Shown piece after piece: positions 33,892-41,260 of a DNA stretch of 64,000 bases. The translations under genes were made by a program, and so were the position numbers. This stretch comes from Paenibacillus sp. PK3_47 (GTDB lineage: Bacteria > Bacillota > Bacilli > Paenibacillales > Paenibacillaceae), in contig NZ_CP026029.1 of assembly GCF_023520895.1 (NCBI RefSeq), positions 4,092,001-4,156,000 of the forward strand, given 5' to 3'. Positions within the stretch are counted from its first letter, which is position 1. Each line of letters begins with the position of its first letter. The notes under the pieces are model-generated. The model was not told the origin of the DNA and made no database searches. It saw only the letters and a program-made list of their open reading frames with translations.

Positions 33892-35269
33892 AGTCTCCGG
33901 CAGCAGGAATGCTCAAGGTAACCTTTGCACCGCCTGAGGGTCCCGCATTCTCCAAGGTCAGCGTTCCGCCATGGTGCTGTGCAGCGGATTCGGCAATATA
34001 CAGGCCCATTCCGTGATGGCTGCCGGAGCTCCGGCTCTGGTCACCCATGTAGAACTGGACTGCAGCTTCTTTCAGCTCGGCAGGAGAGAAGCCGCGGCCC
34101 GTATCCGTAACTGTGAAATGAACATAGTCTGCATCCCTCCGTATAAGTAAGGTTACGCTTCCCTGCGGGGGCGTATGCTCTACACCATTTGCCAATATAT
34201 TTATAATTCCCCGCTGCAGCAGCTCCTTGTCCATCCGTATCCATTCCGGAATATCTTCATCTCCGCGGACCCCGGTACTCAGCTCTTTGCCGGTGGAAAG
34301 CGCCCTCAGCTGATGCTCCAATTCTCCTGCGAAATTTTTAAGGTTAACCGGCGATTGCTGCCGCACTGCGGATGACTGCAGGCTGGACAGATCAATAACC
34401 TCCTGTACGAAGGCTTCGATATCCTCTGCGCTTTTGAGAATGAACCCGTTATACTCCCGCTGGGTCTCATCCTGGCTTGTCTCCTGCAGCAGCTCTGCAT
34501 TCCCTCTGATGATCGTAAGCGGAGTTTTGATATCATGGGCCAATGCAGAAATCTGCTCTCTGCGGGAGCGTTCCAGCTCCCACTGCTGCTTCAGCGAAGT
34601 CTGCAGGGCATCCTTCATCTGTTCCAGCGAGGCCAGCACATCATCGATCTCCCGGATACCGCTTGGTTCAACGGTGAACTCGAGATTTTCCCGCCGGATA
34701 TTCCCGGTAGCCTCCTGGAGACCGGCCAGTTTCCCGGTGAGTTTACGGCCGAACCGGGCAGCAAGCAGCGCTGCCTGAAGCAGAATGCCAATAATGAAGA
34801 GCAGCACGCCCAGCAGCTGCGGATTCGGCAGAATGCTGCGCAGCAGGGGGGAGGCATATTGCGGCGTTAAGGTATACCGGAAGATCCAGAGCTCCTCTCC
34901 GTGCTGAGCGGCGGTATAGAAGTCAGAGTCCCGGTTCTTTCCCTGCGCTATAAGCTCCCGGGCATGAAGGGCCTCGGCCGTGGACAGATTGCCGTAGAGC
35001 AGTCTGCCGTCCTGGCTGAACACGGCATTATCCGGCAGTTTTGGAATGCTGTCCGGTGTAATTGGGCTGCCGGAGGCAAGTTTGTCCTTAAAGGCTTCAA
35101 TCTCATTCTCCGCATAGTTGGCAGGCAGTACAATATTGGCCGAAAAAGCCAGCGTAAACAAACCCAGGAATGCTACCACCAGCACAATCGTACCCATGCT
35201 CAGGAACAGGAGATATTGCAGGAAAAAGGTGCGCAGACGTACAGTTTTGCTTTGTTTTACAGCTTCCAC
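33875..35269 (-). CDS. Sensor histidine kinase of the LanFEG-associated two-component system
   Basis: A 464-aa membrane kinase. Two transmembrane helices (about 15-38 and 147-168) flank an extracellular domain of roughly 110 aa. A HAMP-like linker, the HisKA domain with phospho-acceptor in A-H-D-I-K-T-P-L-T-I-I-R-G and an ATPase domain (N-I-L-A-N-G-V-E-H-T, D-T-G-R-G-F, H-G-M-G-L-Y) follow. The start is GTG at 35267-35269, overlapping the response-regulator stop by 13 bp. Gene position at the end of an ABC transporter operon matches SpaK/NisK- or CprK-like kinases that sense lantibiotic-type peptides. Confidence 0.88.
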   Translation of the reverse strand: MEAVKQSKTVRLRTFFLQYLLFLSMGTIVLVVAFLGLFTLAFSANIVLPANYAENEIEAFKDKLASGSPITPDSIPKLPDNAVFSQDGRLLYGNLSTAEALHARELIAQGKNRDSDFYTAAQHGEELWIFRYTLTPQYASPLLRSILPNPQLLGVLLFIIGILLQAALLAARFGRKLTGKLAGLQEATGNIRRENLEFTVEPSGIREIDDVLASLEQMKDALQTSLKQQWELERSRREQISALAHDIKTPLTIIRGNAELLQETSQDETQREYNGFILKSAEDIEAFVQEVIDLSSLQSSAVRQQSPVNLKNFAGELEHQLRALSTGKELSTGVRGDEDIPEWIRMDKELLQRGIINILANGVEHTPPQGSVTLLIRRDADYVHFTVTDTGRGFSPAELKEAAVQFYMGDQSRSSGSHHGMGLYIAESAAQHHGGTLTLENAGPSGGAKVTLSIPAAGDCSGHL

Positions 35270-35919
35270 TTGTATCCAATCCCCCAGATCGTCTCAATAG
35301 CTTCTATGTCCCATTTGTTCAGCTTGGCGCGGATGTTTTTGATATGCTCTGTAATAGCGCTGGCGTCACTGTCCCCCTCCAGTCCAAAGACCCTTTCATA
35401 AATCTGCTCCTTGGAAAACACCTGCCCCCGGCTGCGCGCCAGAAACTCACAAATTTCATATTCGCTTTTGGTCAGCGGTATTTTGTTGTCATGGACATGG
35501 AGCTCTTTGCCCGAAAGGTTGAAGACCACATTGTCCAGGTACAGGACATTCCGCCGTTCCCTTGCTTCACGTCTGAGATGGGCGCCGATCCGGGCCCGCA
35601 GGGCACCGATGCCGAACGGCTTTAGAATATAATCGTCTGCGCCCAGTCCCAGGCCGTACATAAGATCGCTCTCCAGCGTTTTGGCCGTCAAAAAAAGAAT
35701 CGGGCAATCCACCGAAGCGCGGATCTCCCGGCACAGTGTAAAGCCGTCGATGACCGGCATCATGACATCGAGCAGAATAAGGTCATAGCTGCCTAGATCC
35801 ATCTGCTGTACTTTGGCTGAATCCGCCAGCGTTGTCACCAGATGCCGGTCTGTGCTGAGCGCATTCCGGATCAGCGACAGAATCGCGGGTTCATCGTCGA
35901 CCACCAGTATTTTTGCCAT
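35257..35919 (-). CDS. OmpR-family response regulator of the LanFEG operon
   Basis: A 220-aa regulator: receiver domain (V-D-D-E-P near 7-11, phospho-acceptor Asp in L-I-L-L-D-V-M-M-P, K-P-F-G near 102) and an OmpR winged HTH ending W-G-I-G-Y-K-W-K-L. ATG 35917-35919 is used because AGAGGGA lies six bases upstream; an ATG two codons earlier touches that site. It follows the second permease after 29 bp and overlaps the kinase gene. It probably activates the transporter operon in response to peptide stress. Confidence 0.9.
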   Translation of the reverse strand: MAKILVVDDEPAILSLIRNALSTDRHLVTTLADSAKVQQMDLGSYDLILLDVMMPVIDGFTLCREIRASVDCPILFLTAKTLESDLMYGLGLGADDYILKPFGIGALRARIGAHLRREARERRNVLYLDNVVFNLSGKELHVHDNKIPLTKSEYEICEFLARSRGQVFSKEQIYERVFGLEGDSDASAITEHIKNIRAKLNKWDIEAIETIWGIGYKWKL

Positions 35920-35948
35920 ATGCATTCCCTCTATTATAAGTAGTCTTT

Positions 35949-36707
35949 CTAATTATCGGCAGATCCGCCTTCCCAGCGCAGAAACCAGAAGCAGGAGAGG
36001 ACCGCAGCCAGAAGCGTTCCTGCTGCACAAGCTGCAATTCCTGCATCCAGTCCTGATACTGAAGAGGATAGTGTAACACCTGAAGTATAAACAGACCAGA
36101 GTGAAGAAAAACGGGCCCCCCAGGCAAAAGGCACGAACGGCCAGATTCCATCGCCCAGTCCGGTAAGCAGCAGAGCTGCAACAAGGCTCCCCACGATCCC
36201 TGTCCCGATGGAGAGTCCCTTTCCATAACGCAGGCTGAGAAAACTGTGCAGCAAATAGAGAAATATACTGCTTCCGGACAAAATCAGCGCACTGTTCCCA
36301 TAGAACAGCAGACCGGGGCCGTCCTGGCGCAGCACTTGATGAAAGCCCGCTCCAAACAGGAGGCAGGCCAGCAGGAGGCTGCCAAGGCCGAACAGCAGCA
36401 GGAGCAGCAGCTTGCTTATATAAACGGCAAGTTTGCGGCCGGGCAGCGCCAGCATTCCCTGGAACCTCCCGGCTGATGCCTCCTGCTCAGCAGCCATAGC
36501 GCAGGCCAGTCCAATCAGTGTAGGGAGAGCGCAGGCCAGCACCTGTAAAAAGGCAAGAATCTTGCTGCTGGAACTCCATGGGGAGTAGGAATAATACGCC
36601 AGGAATAATCCCGCTGCAGTGAGCGGGGCCAGCAGGTGGATCAGCAGAAACGGAGTGCGCCTGGTCTTAAGCAGGTCAGCGCTTAGAAGCTTCGTTATAG
36701 AGGCCAT
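35949..36707 (-). CDS. Lantibiotic-protection ABC transporter permease, MutG/SpaG-like
   Basis: A 252-aa membrane protein with six hydrophobic segments. The N-terminus K-L-L-S-A-D-L-L-K-T-R-R-T-P-F and the R-F-Q-G-M-L-A-L-P loop after helix 2 are shared features of LanE/LanG permeases. The start ATG 36705-36707 lies one base past the stop of the preceding permease, so the two are translationally coupled. With the MutE-like permease and the ATPase it would form the LanFEG complex that expels or displaces lantibiotic-type peptides from the membrane. Confidence 0.85.
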   Translation of the reverse strand: MASITKLLSADLLKTRRTPFLLIHLLAPLTAAGLFLAYYSYSPWSSSSKILAFLQVLACALPTLIGLACAMAAEQEASAGRFQGMLALPGRKLAVYISKLLLLLLFGLGSLLLACLLFGAGFHQVLRQDGPGLLFYGNSALILSGSSIFLYLLHSFLSLRYGKGLSIGTGIVGSLVAALLLTGLGDGIWPFVPFAWGARFSSLWSVYTSGVTLSSSVSGLDAGIAACAAGTLLAAVLSCFWFLRWEGGSADN

Positions 36708-36708
36708 G

Positions 36709-37437
36709 TTACTTCGCCTCCTGCCTGCGGAACTTGTGCGCCGTAAGGAAGAACAGCAATCCGAACCATGCCAGGGAAACCAGGACATCCGCAAGAATGT
36801 TCCCCGTATCCCGCAGCGGACTGTCCGCCGGTACGGGCAGTCCGTTCGGCAGGATGAAGAGCACCGGGCACATCAGCCGGAACGTAAGGGTATAAGGCAT
36901 GAAATCCCACAGTCCGCCAATATCGAAGGTAACGACACCCAGAACATTGCCGAACATATTAAGCAGTACAGCAGCGAAAAGTCCGAAGCGTGAAGCCAGG
37001 AACAGGCATAACGGAATCTGCCACAGAAACGTGATGAAGATCAGGAGGCTGCCGGCCATACTGTTCTGAAGCGGAATGGTGCCGCCGAACAGCATCCCTC
37101 CGGCGGTAATGCCCAGGAAGAATACCGATAGGATGCATAGGAGCCATCCGGCGCACGCGGCGGTTTTGCCGGCCCAGATCATCCGCAGATCCACCGGCAG
37201 CGCCAGTATTCCGCGGTACTTCATCCGGGCATCCTTTTGTACAGCCAGGGAACAGGCCAGCGTCAGCGCCCCGGGGAGCAGCATGGTATACCACCAGTTA
37301 TAAGCCCCGCTCTGAAAAAAACGTCCGCCCATAAGAAAGGCGCAGAGAAGCAGGGTGAACACCGGTGCAAGCCAAAGCATAACAGGAATGAACGTACGCC
37401 TCCAGGTTAAACGTTCAGCCCTTATGTAGTTAAGCAT
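36709..37437 (-). CDS. Lantibiotic-protection ABC transporter permease, MutE/EpiE-like
   Basis: A 242-aa membrane protein with six hydrophobic segments and the R-A-E-R-L-T-W-R-R-T-F N-terminus common in LanE permeases. The loop K-Y-R-G-I-L-A-L-P-V-D parallels G-M-L-A-L-P in the partner permease. ATG 37435-37437 overlaps the ATPase stop (GCATGCTTAA arrangement, 8-bp overlap), with GGAGGG upstream inside the ATPase gene. The open frame extends 35 codons further upstream but only as read-through of ATPase coding sequence. Confidence 0.87.
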   Translation of the reverse strand: MLNYIRAERLTWRRTFIPVMLWLAPVFTLLLCAFLMGGRFFQSGAYNWWYTMLLPGALTLACSLAVQKDARMKYRGILALPVDLRMIWAGKTAACAGWLLCILSVFFLGITAGGMLFGGTIPLQNSMAGSLLIFITFLWQIPLCLFLASRFGLFAAVLLNMFGNVLGVVTFDIGGLWDFMPYTLTFRLMCPVLFILPNGLPVPADSPLRDTGNILADVLVSLAWFGLLFFLTAHKFRRQEAK

Positions 37438-38146
37438 GCCCGTCACCCGCCCTCCGGTTCCCGGCAGCGACCTGCATGAACAATGCCTCAAGTTCTTCGC
37501 CGTGCGGAACTTCTCCCTGATAGCCCAAAGCCCCGCCGGCAATAATGCCGATCTGGTCCACTACCTGCTCGACTTCAGAGAGAATGTGACTCGACAGAAT
37601 TACAGTAATGCCCTGCCGGGGGAACGAACGGATCAGCTCCCGCAGCTCCTGAATGCCAATGGGGTCGAGCCCGTTAGTCGGTTCGTCCAGAATCAGCAGC
37701 TTCGGATGGTTCAGCAGTGCAATGGCAATGCCCAGCCGCTGCTTCATGCCCATGGAGAACTGTCCGGCGCGTTTTTTGCCGGTATGCGCCAGATCAACGA
37801 TAGCGAGCGTTTCATCGATCCGTGACTCCGGCAATCCGAGCGCCAGGGTACGCACCTTGAGATTCTCTCTGGCTGTCAGATTCTCATACAGCGGCGGCGA
37901 CTCAATGAGGGTGCCAATTCCGCCCAGGTCCTTCCGGGTCCAGGCATGGCCGTCAAAGAGGATGCTCCCGGAGCCGGGGCGCAGCATGCCGCAGACCATT
38001 TTAAGGGTTGTTGATTTGCCTGCGCCGTTCGGGCCGAGCAGGCCGTACACCGAGTTCCGGGGAACGGCTAGCGATACCTTGTCCACGGCCGGCTGTTGTT
38101 TGAAGCTTTTACAGAGGTCTTTCGTTTCCAAAATTAAATCCTGCAT
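37430..38146 (-). CDS. LanF/BcrA-type ABC transporter ATPase
   Basis: A 238-aa ATPase: Walker A G-P-N-G-A-G-K-S-T, signature F-S-M-G-M-K-Q-R-L, Walker B L-L-I-L-D-E-P-T-N-G-L-D-P and the switch His in L-S-S-H-I-L-S-E. The usual Q-loop Gln is replaced by Glu (L-I-E-S-P-P-L-Y-E-N-L-T), the E-loop typical of lantibiotic-immunity and bacitracin-type ATPases. It is the first gene of a five-gene minus-strand operon ATPase-permease-permease-regulator-kinase, the arrangement of CprABC-type cationic peptide resistance. AAAGGATG precedes the ATG. No lantibiotic precursor or Lan biosynthesis gene is in the window. Confidence 0.92.
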   Translation of the reverse strand: MQDLILETKDLCKSFKQQPAVDKVSLAVPRNSVYGLLGPNGAGKSTTLKMVCGMLRPGSGSILFDGHAWTRKDLGGIGTLIESPPLYENLTARENLKVRTLALGLPESRIDETLAIVDLAHTGKKRAGQFSMGMKQRLGIAIALLNHPKLLILDEPTNGLDPIGIQELRELIRSFPRQGITVILSSHILSEVEQVVDQIGIIAGGALGYQGEVPHGEELEALFMQVAAGNRRAGDGHA

Positions 38147-38408
38147 ATTTTATCATCCTTTCCTATCCACATTCATAGTGTAAGGAACGATTCTAAGGAT
38201 TTTATAAGGAAAGCTCAGGCTGCGGCAAAATAGGCCCGGGGACATTTTCAGCTATGCGGACATGTTACTATAATAACAGGCTATTAGCCGTCAAAGTCGC
38301 ACAAATACAGGGGGCAACGCAAGGTTGCGCCTTGATGCACCTACAATTAGCTTTACTGCAGCCGCATATTCCGTTAATACTGTAATCGTCAGAAAGGCGT
38401 TGAGACAC

Positions 38409-38867
38409 ATGATTTTTAGTGAACGGCTGAAAAAGGAAAGAGAGAAGAAAGGCTGGTCCCAGGCGGAGCTCGCGGAAAAAATTCACGTCAGCCGGCAGTC
38501 TGTCTCCAAATGGGAGACCGGCAAAAACTATCCGAGTATCGAGGTCATCATTGATCTGAGCGACCTATTCGGGGTGACGATCGACGAACTGCTGAGGAGT
38601 GATGCAGAGTTGAAGGAGAAGGTTATACAGGACAGCAGGCAGCTGGCACATCCAAAATGGAAGATGCTGTTTGACAGTGTGTTTTTATTAGGCGTTTTTT
38701 TGCTGGTCATCAAGATTGTGATCATCGCTCTGAATTATTTTGCCGGGACAAATATTCTCATACTCGAAGGACTGCCGAAGGCGGTGGCCAACTTTCTGCC
38801 GCTCGTTCTGATGGTAGTGGGCGGAGTGGGGAGTGACCAGCTGAAGGATAAGTATGTGACCTCGTAG
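38409..38867 (+). CDS. XRE-family transcriptional regulator with C-terminal membrane segments
   Basis: A 152-aa protein. Residues 1-65 are an HTH_3 domain (R-L-K-K-E-R-E-K-K-G-W-S-Q, S-R-Q-S-V-S-K-W-E-T-G-K-N-Y-P-S). The C-terminal half has two hydrophobic helices (about 90-112 and 122-140), so it is probably a membrane-tethered regulator, a type common in Bacillota. ATG 38409 is preferred since the HTH begins directly after it. It is divergent from the LanF operon, and a role in its control is possible but unproven. Confidence 0.82.
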   Translation: MIFSERLKKEREKKGWSQAELAEKIHVSRQSVSKWETGKNYPSIEVIIDLSDLFGVTIDELLRSDAELKEKVIQDSRQLAHPKWKMLFDSVFLLGVFLLVIKIVIIALNYFAGTNILILEGLPKAVANFLPLVLMVVGGVGSDQLKDKYVTS

Positions 38868-38945
38868 CTCTAATTTTTCAATGATTGACACCGGCCTGCA
38901 CCTATGATAATTTCGGAGTAAGAAAACAAAGGCAATGTAACCTTA

Positions 38946-38983
38946 GGGTTCAACCTCGCTGAAAAGTGGGTTGGGCCCTTTTT
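38946..38983 (+). terminator. Hairpin terminator/attenuator before the nucleotidyltransferase gene
   Basis: GGGTTCAACC (38946-38955) pairs imperfectly with GGTTGGGCCC (38969-38978), followed by five T. It lies 80 bp after the XRE gene and 30 bp before the next start, so it could terminate the former or attenuate the latter. Confidence 0.55.
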
Positions 38984-39013
38984 GCATTTTCCCATTCAAA
39001 AGGAGGATTCTTG

Positions 39014-39802
39014 ATGTTGAGAACAGAATTGCTGCTGCAGCGGCTGAAGGAAATTGGCGGGTCGCTTGAGCGCAAAGGCGGAGCCCTGTTATTGTTAGGC
39101 GTGGGTTCGGTAGGCGTTGAGCTTAACCGTATGGATGAGTATTCGGATTTGGATTTTTTTGTGATCGTGAAGCCCGGACTCAAAGACAGATACATTGACC
39201 GCCTGGATTGGCTCGAAGATGTTCACCCTTTGGCTTATGCGTTTAAAAATTCAGATGTTGGCTGCAAGATTTTGTTCGGGGACGGGGTTTACGGGGAATA
39301 TGCGGTGTTTGAGGAAAAAGAACTGGCGGATGCTTCGTACACTGAAGGCCGGGTGGTCTGGAAGGATCCTTTGTATAAACATCCGGGAATTGAGAAACCG
39401 GCCAAGCCGGTTCAGAGCAAGAGAAATGACTCCCTCGATTATCCCCTGAATGAGGCTTTGACTAATTTGTATGTGGGGCTAGGCAGATATGCCCGGGGAG
39501 AATGTCTGTCTGCGGCACGGTTCGTTCAAAGCTATGCGGTGGACAGTATTCTGTCTGTGCTGCACCTGCTGGAGCCGGAGGTGGATTATTATCCTGACCC
39601 TTTTGGCAATGAGAGACGGCTGGAGAAGAGATTCCCGTATTTTGCCGAGAAAATAGGACAGATGATCCAGGGCTACGACCGGGTGCCGGAATCCGCACTC
39701 TGCATATTGAACTTCCTGGAAGGAGTGTATCCCGTCAATCCTGTGTTAAGCGAGGAAATACGGCGTTTGGCTAAGGAGATTAGGAGCGGACAGTATATGT
39801 AG
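39014..39802 (+). CDS. Nucleotidyltransferase-fold protein (aminoglycoside/lincosamide NTase-like)
   Basis: A 262-aa soluble protein. The N-terminal half carries the polymerase-beta-type nucleotidyltransferase signature: G-V-G-S-V-G followed after about ten residues by the metal-binding D-x-D in E-Y-S-D-L-D-F-F. The C-terminal half is helical (Y-V-G-L-G-R-Y-A-R-G-E, S-Y-A-V-D-S-I-L). This layout is seen in antibiotic nucleotidyltransferases and in uncharacterised relatives, and the substrate cannot be decided from sequence. ATG 39014 is eight bases after AGGAGG; an earlier ATG at 38966 lies within the upstream hairpin and is unlikely. Confidence 0.75.
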   Translation: MLRTELLLQRLKEIGGSLERKGGALLLLGVGSVGVELNRMDEYSDLDFFVIVKPGLKDRYIDRLDWLEDVHPLAYAFKNSDVGCKILFGDGVYGEYAVFEEKELADASYTEGRVVWKDPLYKHPGIEKPAKPVQSKRNDSLDYPLNEALTNLYVGLGRYARGECLSAARFVQSYAVDSILSVLHLLEPEVDYYPDPFGNERRLEKRFPYFAEKIGQMIQGYDRVPESALCILNFLEGVYPVNPVLSEEIRRLAKEIRSGQYM

Positions 39803-39804
39803 AG

Positions 39805-40083
39805 AGCAATTATACGTACTGGTATTGCCCGGAAAATTTCGATGAAATTACTGATTTTACTAAAGAAAACTGGTTAAACTACAGATGTGCCGTCATGAAA
39901 AGAGTAGGTGATAAGGTGGAGATACGCTTTAAACTGGAAACCTTCGAGCATTATGAATATGACGGAAGGGAAACCAGGGCATTAATCATTGAAGAGACAG
40001 AGGATGAGGATTACATCCGCAATATAGTACCCGTCATCCAAGAGGTTATCCGGCAGCACAGTATCGGACTCACCAATTCTTAA
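39805..40083 (+). pseudogene. 5'-truncated gene remnant of unknown function
   Basis: A frame open from 39784 to the stop at 40083 encodes a compositionally normal protein segment (N-Y-T-Y-W-Y-C-P-E-N-F-D, then E-T-F-E-H-Y-E-Y-D-G-R-E-T, acidic E-E-T-E-D-E-D-Y). No start codon lies in the first 30 codons of this frame. The first ATG (39895) would give only 62 aa, with no ribosome site and with clear coding character upstream of it. The simplest reading is the C-terminal end of a gene that lost its 5' part. I do not recognise the family. Confidence 0.45.
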
Positions 40084-40099
40084 AAAATATAGCAGGCAG

Positions 40100-40145
40100 A
40101 GCGGCAGTCCAGGGCAATTTCTCCCCTCCCCGGCTGCCGCTTTTA
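40100..40145 (+). terminator. Intrinsic terminator after the gene remnant
   Basis: AGCGGCAG (40100-40107) pairs with CTGCCGCT (40134-40141), followed by TTT-A-T. It retains a normal terminator position behind the truncated gene. Confidence 0.75.
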
Positions 40146-40201
40146 TATTAGACTGGTGCGCACACGGACTTCATGTAGAGGATGTAACCCATACTTGGAG
40201 G

Positions 40202-40386
40202 CTAACGGACCGAGGTTCCCTTATTTGCAAAATAACCGGGGATCGGCCAGGCTAACGGACACCAGGGGCGTTATTCCCTCGGATTGTCCCCAAATCTGCT
40301 GCAAATAGTAAAAATAACGCCCCTACGGTCCGTTAGCCTGCCGAAAAAGCTAAATATCGGGAAATAACGGATGTACGGTCCGTTAG
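40202..40386. repeat. 185-bp four-box palindromic repeat, family 1, distant copy
   Basis: Boxes CTAACGGACC at 40202, CTAACGGACA at 40252, GGTCCGTTAG at 40327 and at 40377 give offsets 0, 50, 125 and 175, exactly as in the three copies 20 kb away. The spacers share little sequence with those copies. It lies in the 438-bp gap before the tetR-type gene. Confidence 0.92.
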
Positions 40387-40508
40387 CGTCACAGGTGGGA
40401 GCAGGCTGGCTACGGGAAAAATGGTTTGTACACACATCCAGACGAGTGAATTAAATGAAATTTAAATTAAAGCATTGTTTTCTTCCTCAGAACATGTTAA
40501 ATTGTTAA

Positions 40509-40540
40509 TTGACTGATTGACCAAAAATAAAATTTAGTCA
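40509..40540. promoter_or_regulatory. Candidate TetR operator/promoter upstream of yhgD
   Basis: TGACT (40510-40514) and AGTCA (40536-40540) form an inverted pair within an AT-rich stretch that also has TTGACT and TTGACC as possible -35 boxes and TAAAAT as a possible -10. The arrangement suits an autoregulated TetR gene, but the exact promoter cannot be fixed by eye. Confidence 0.4.
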
Positions 40541-40583
40541 TTCATCCACCGATCCGGAGATTATAAAGGAAGGGAGTCTTGAC

Positions 40584-41156
40584 ATGGCTATCGACCGTAA
40601 AGCGCTGATTCTGCAGGCGGCAACGAAGTCTTTTGTGCAGTTCGGCTATAAAGCGACAACGATGGAGCAGGTATCCAAAATTGCGAATGTCGGAAAAGGG
40701 ACGATTTATACCTTTTTTAAAACCAAAGATGAGCTGTTCGCAGAAATTCTGGACAAGGCCTCCCAGGAGCTGATTTCGGTAATGAACCGGGTGGCAGCGG
40801 AAAATAACAAGTTTATTGACAAGCTGTTCAATTTGCTCGATTCGATCTTAGAATTCCGTTCCGATCATGAATTATTCGTCAAGCTGGCGCAGGAGGTACG
40901 CGATATCGGTACGGTTCAGGCGATGGAAGGTGTGAAGCAGATGGAGGCTTATGCACTGGATTTTCTGAGACAGCAGATTGATCTGGCCATCGAACAGAAA
41001 GAAGTGAAGTCTTGTGATTCCAGCGTAGCGGCATTTATGATCCTCAGGCTGTATCTGGCGCTCACCACAGAATGGAACAGGGCGCATGAACCGCTGAATG
41101 AGACGCTCATTAAGGAGCATATGATGCTGTTCATCTCTAACGGGATTTTGAAGTAG
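40584..41156 (+). CDS. yhgD: TetR-family regulator, YhgD type
   Basis: A 190-aa repressor. The N-terminal HTH is canonical TetR (F-G-Y-K-A-T-T-M-E-Q-V-S-K, V-G-K-G-T-I-Y-T-F-F-K-T-K-D-E-L-F). The C-terminal ligand domain is helical and divergent. AAGGAAGGGAG precedes the ATG. It lies directly upstream of the YhgE/Pip gene, the same pairing as yhgD-yhgE in Bacillus, so it most likely represses that gene and itself. The ligand is unknown. Confidence 0.88.
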   Translation: MAIDRKALILQAATKSFVQFGYKATTMEQVSKIANVGKGTIYTFFKTKDELFAEILDKASQELISVMNRVAAENNKFIDKLFNLLDSILEFRSDHELFVKLAQEVRDIGTVQAMEGVKQMEAYALDFLRQQIDLAIEQKEVKSCDSSVAAFMILRLYLALTTEWNRAHEPLNETLIKEHMMLFISNGILK

Positions 41157-41161
41157 CAGTG

Positions 41162-41196
41162 ATAGTCCTCGCCTACAGGGAAGGGGCTATTTTTTT
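41162..41196 (+). terminator. Terminator/attenuator between yhgD and yhgE
   Basis: ATAGTCC (41162) pairs with GGGGCTAT (41183-41190), with inner CC/GG pairs, and six T follow. It would reduce read-through from yhgD into yhgE. Confidence 0.6.
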
Positions 41197-41260
41197 CGGA
41201 CGAAATGATGTTTGTTGAAAGTTTTCATTACATTTACAAGGGAAGATTGGAGGAATAGCT

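Noticed and set aside
35949..38146. BceAB-type bacitracin transporter
   Set aside because: BceB-type permeases are single proteins of about 650 aa; here two permeases of about 245 aa and an E-loop ATPase match LanFEG instead.
38325..38408. N-terminal extension of the XRE regulator
   Set aside because: The frame is open, but the extra 28 residues precede a complete HTH start and have no ribosome site; the ATG at 38409 fits the family.
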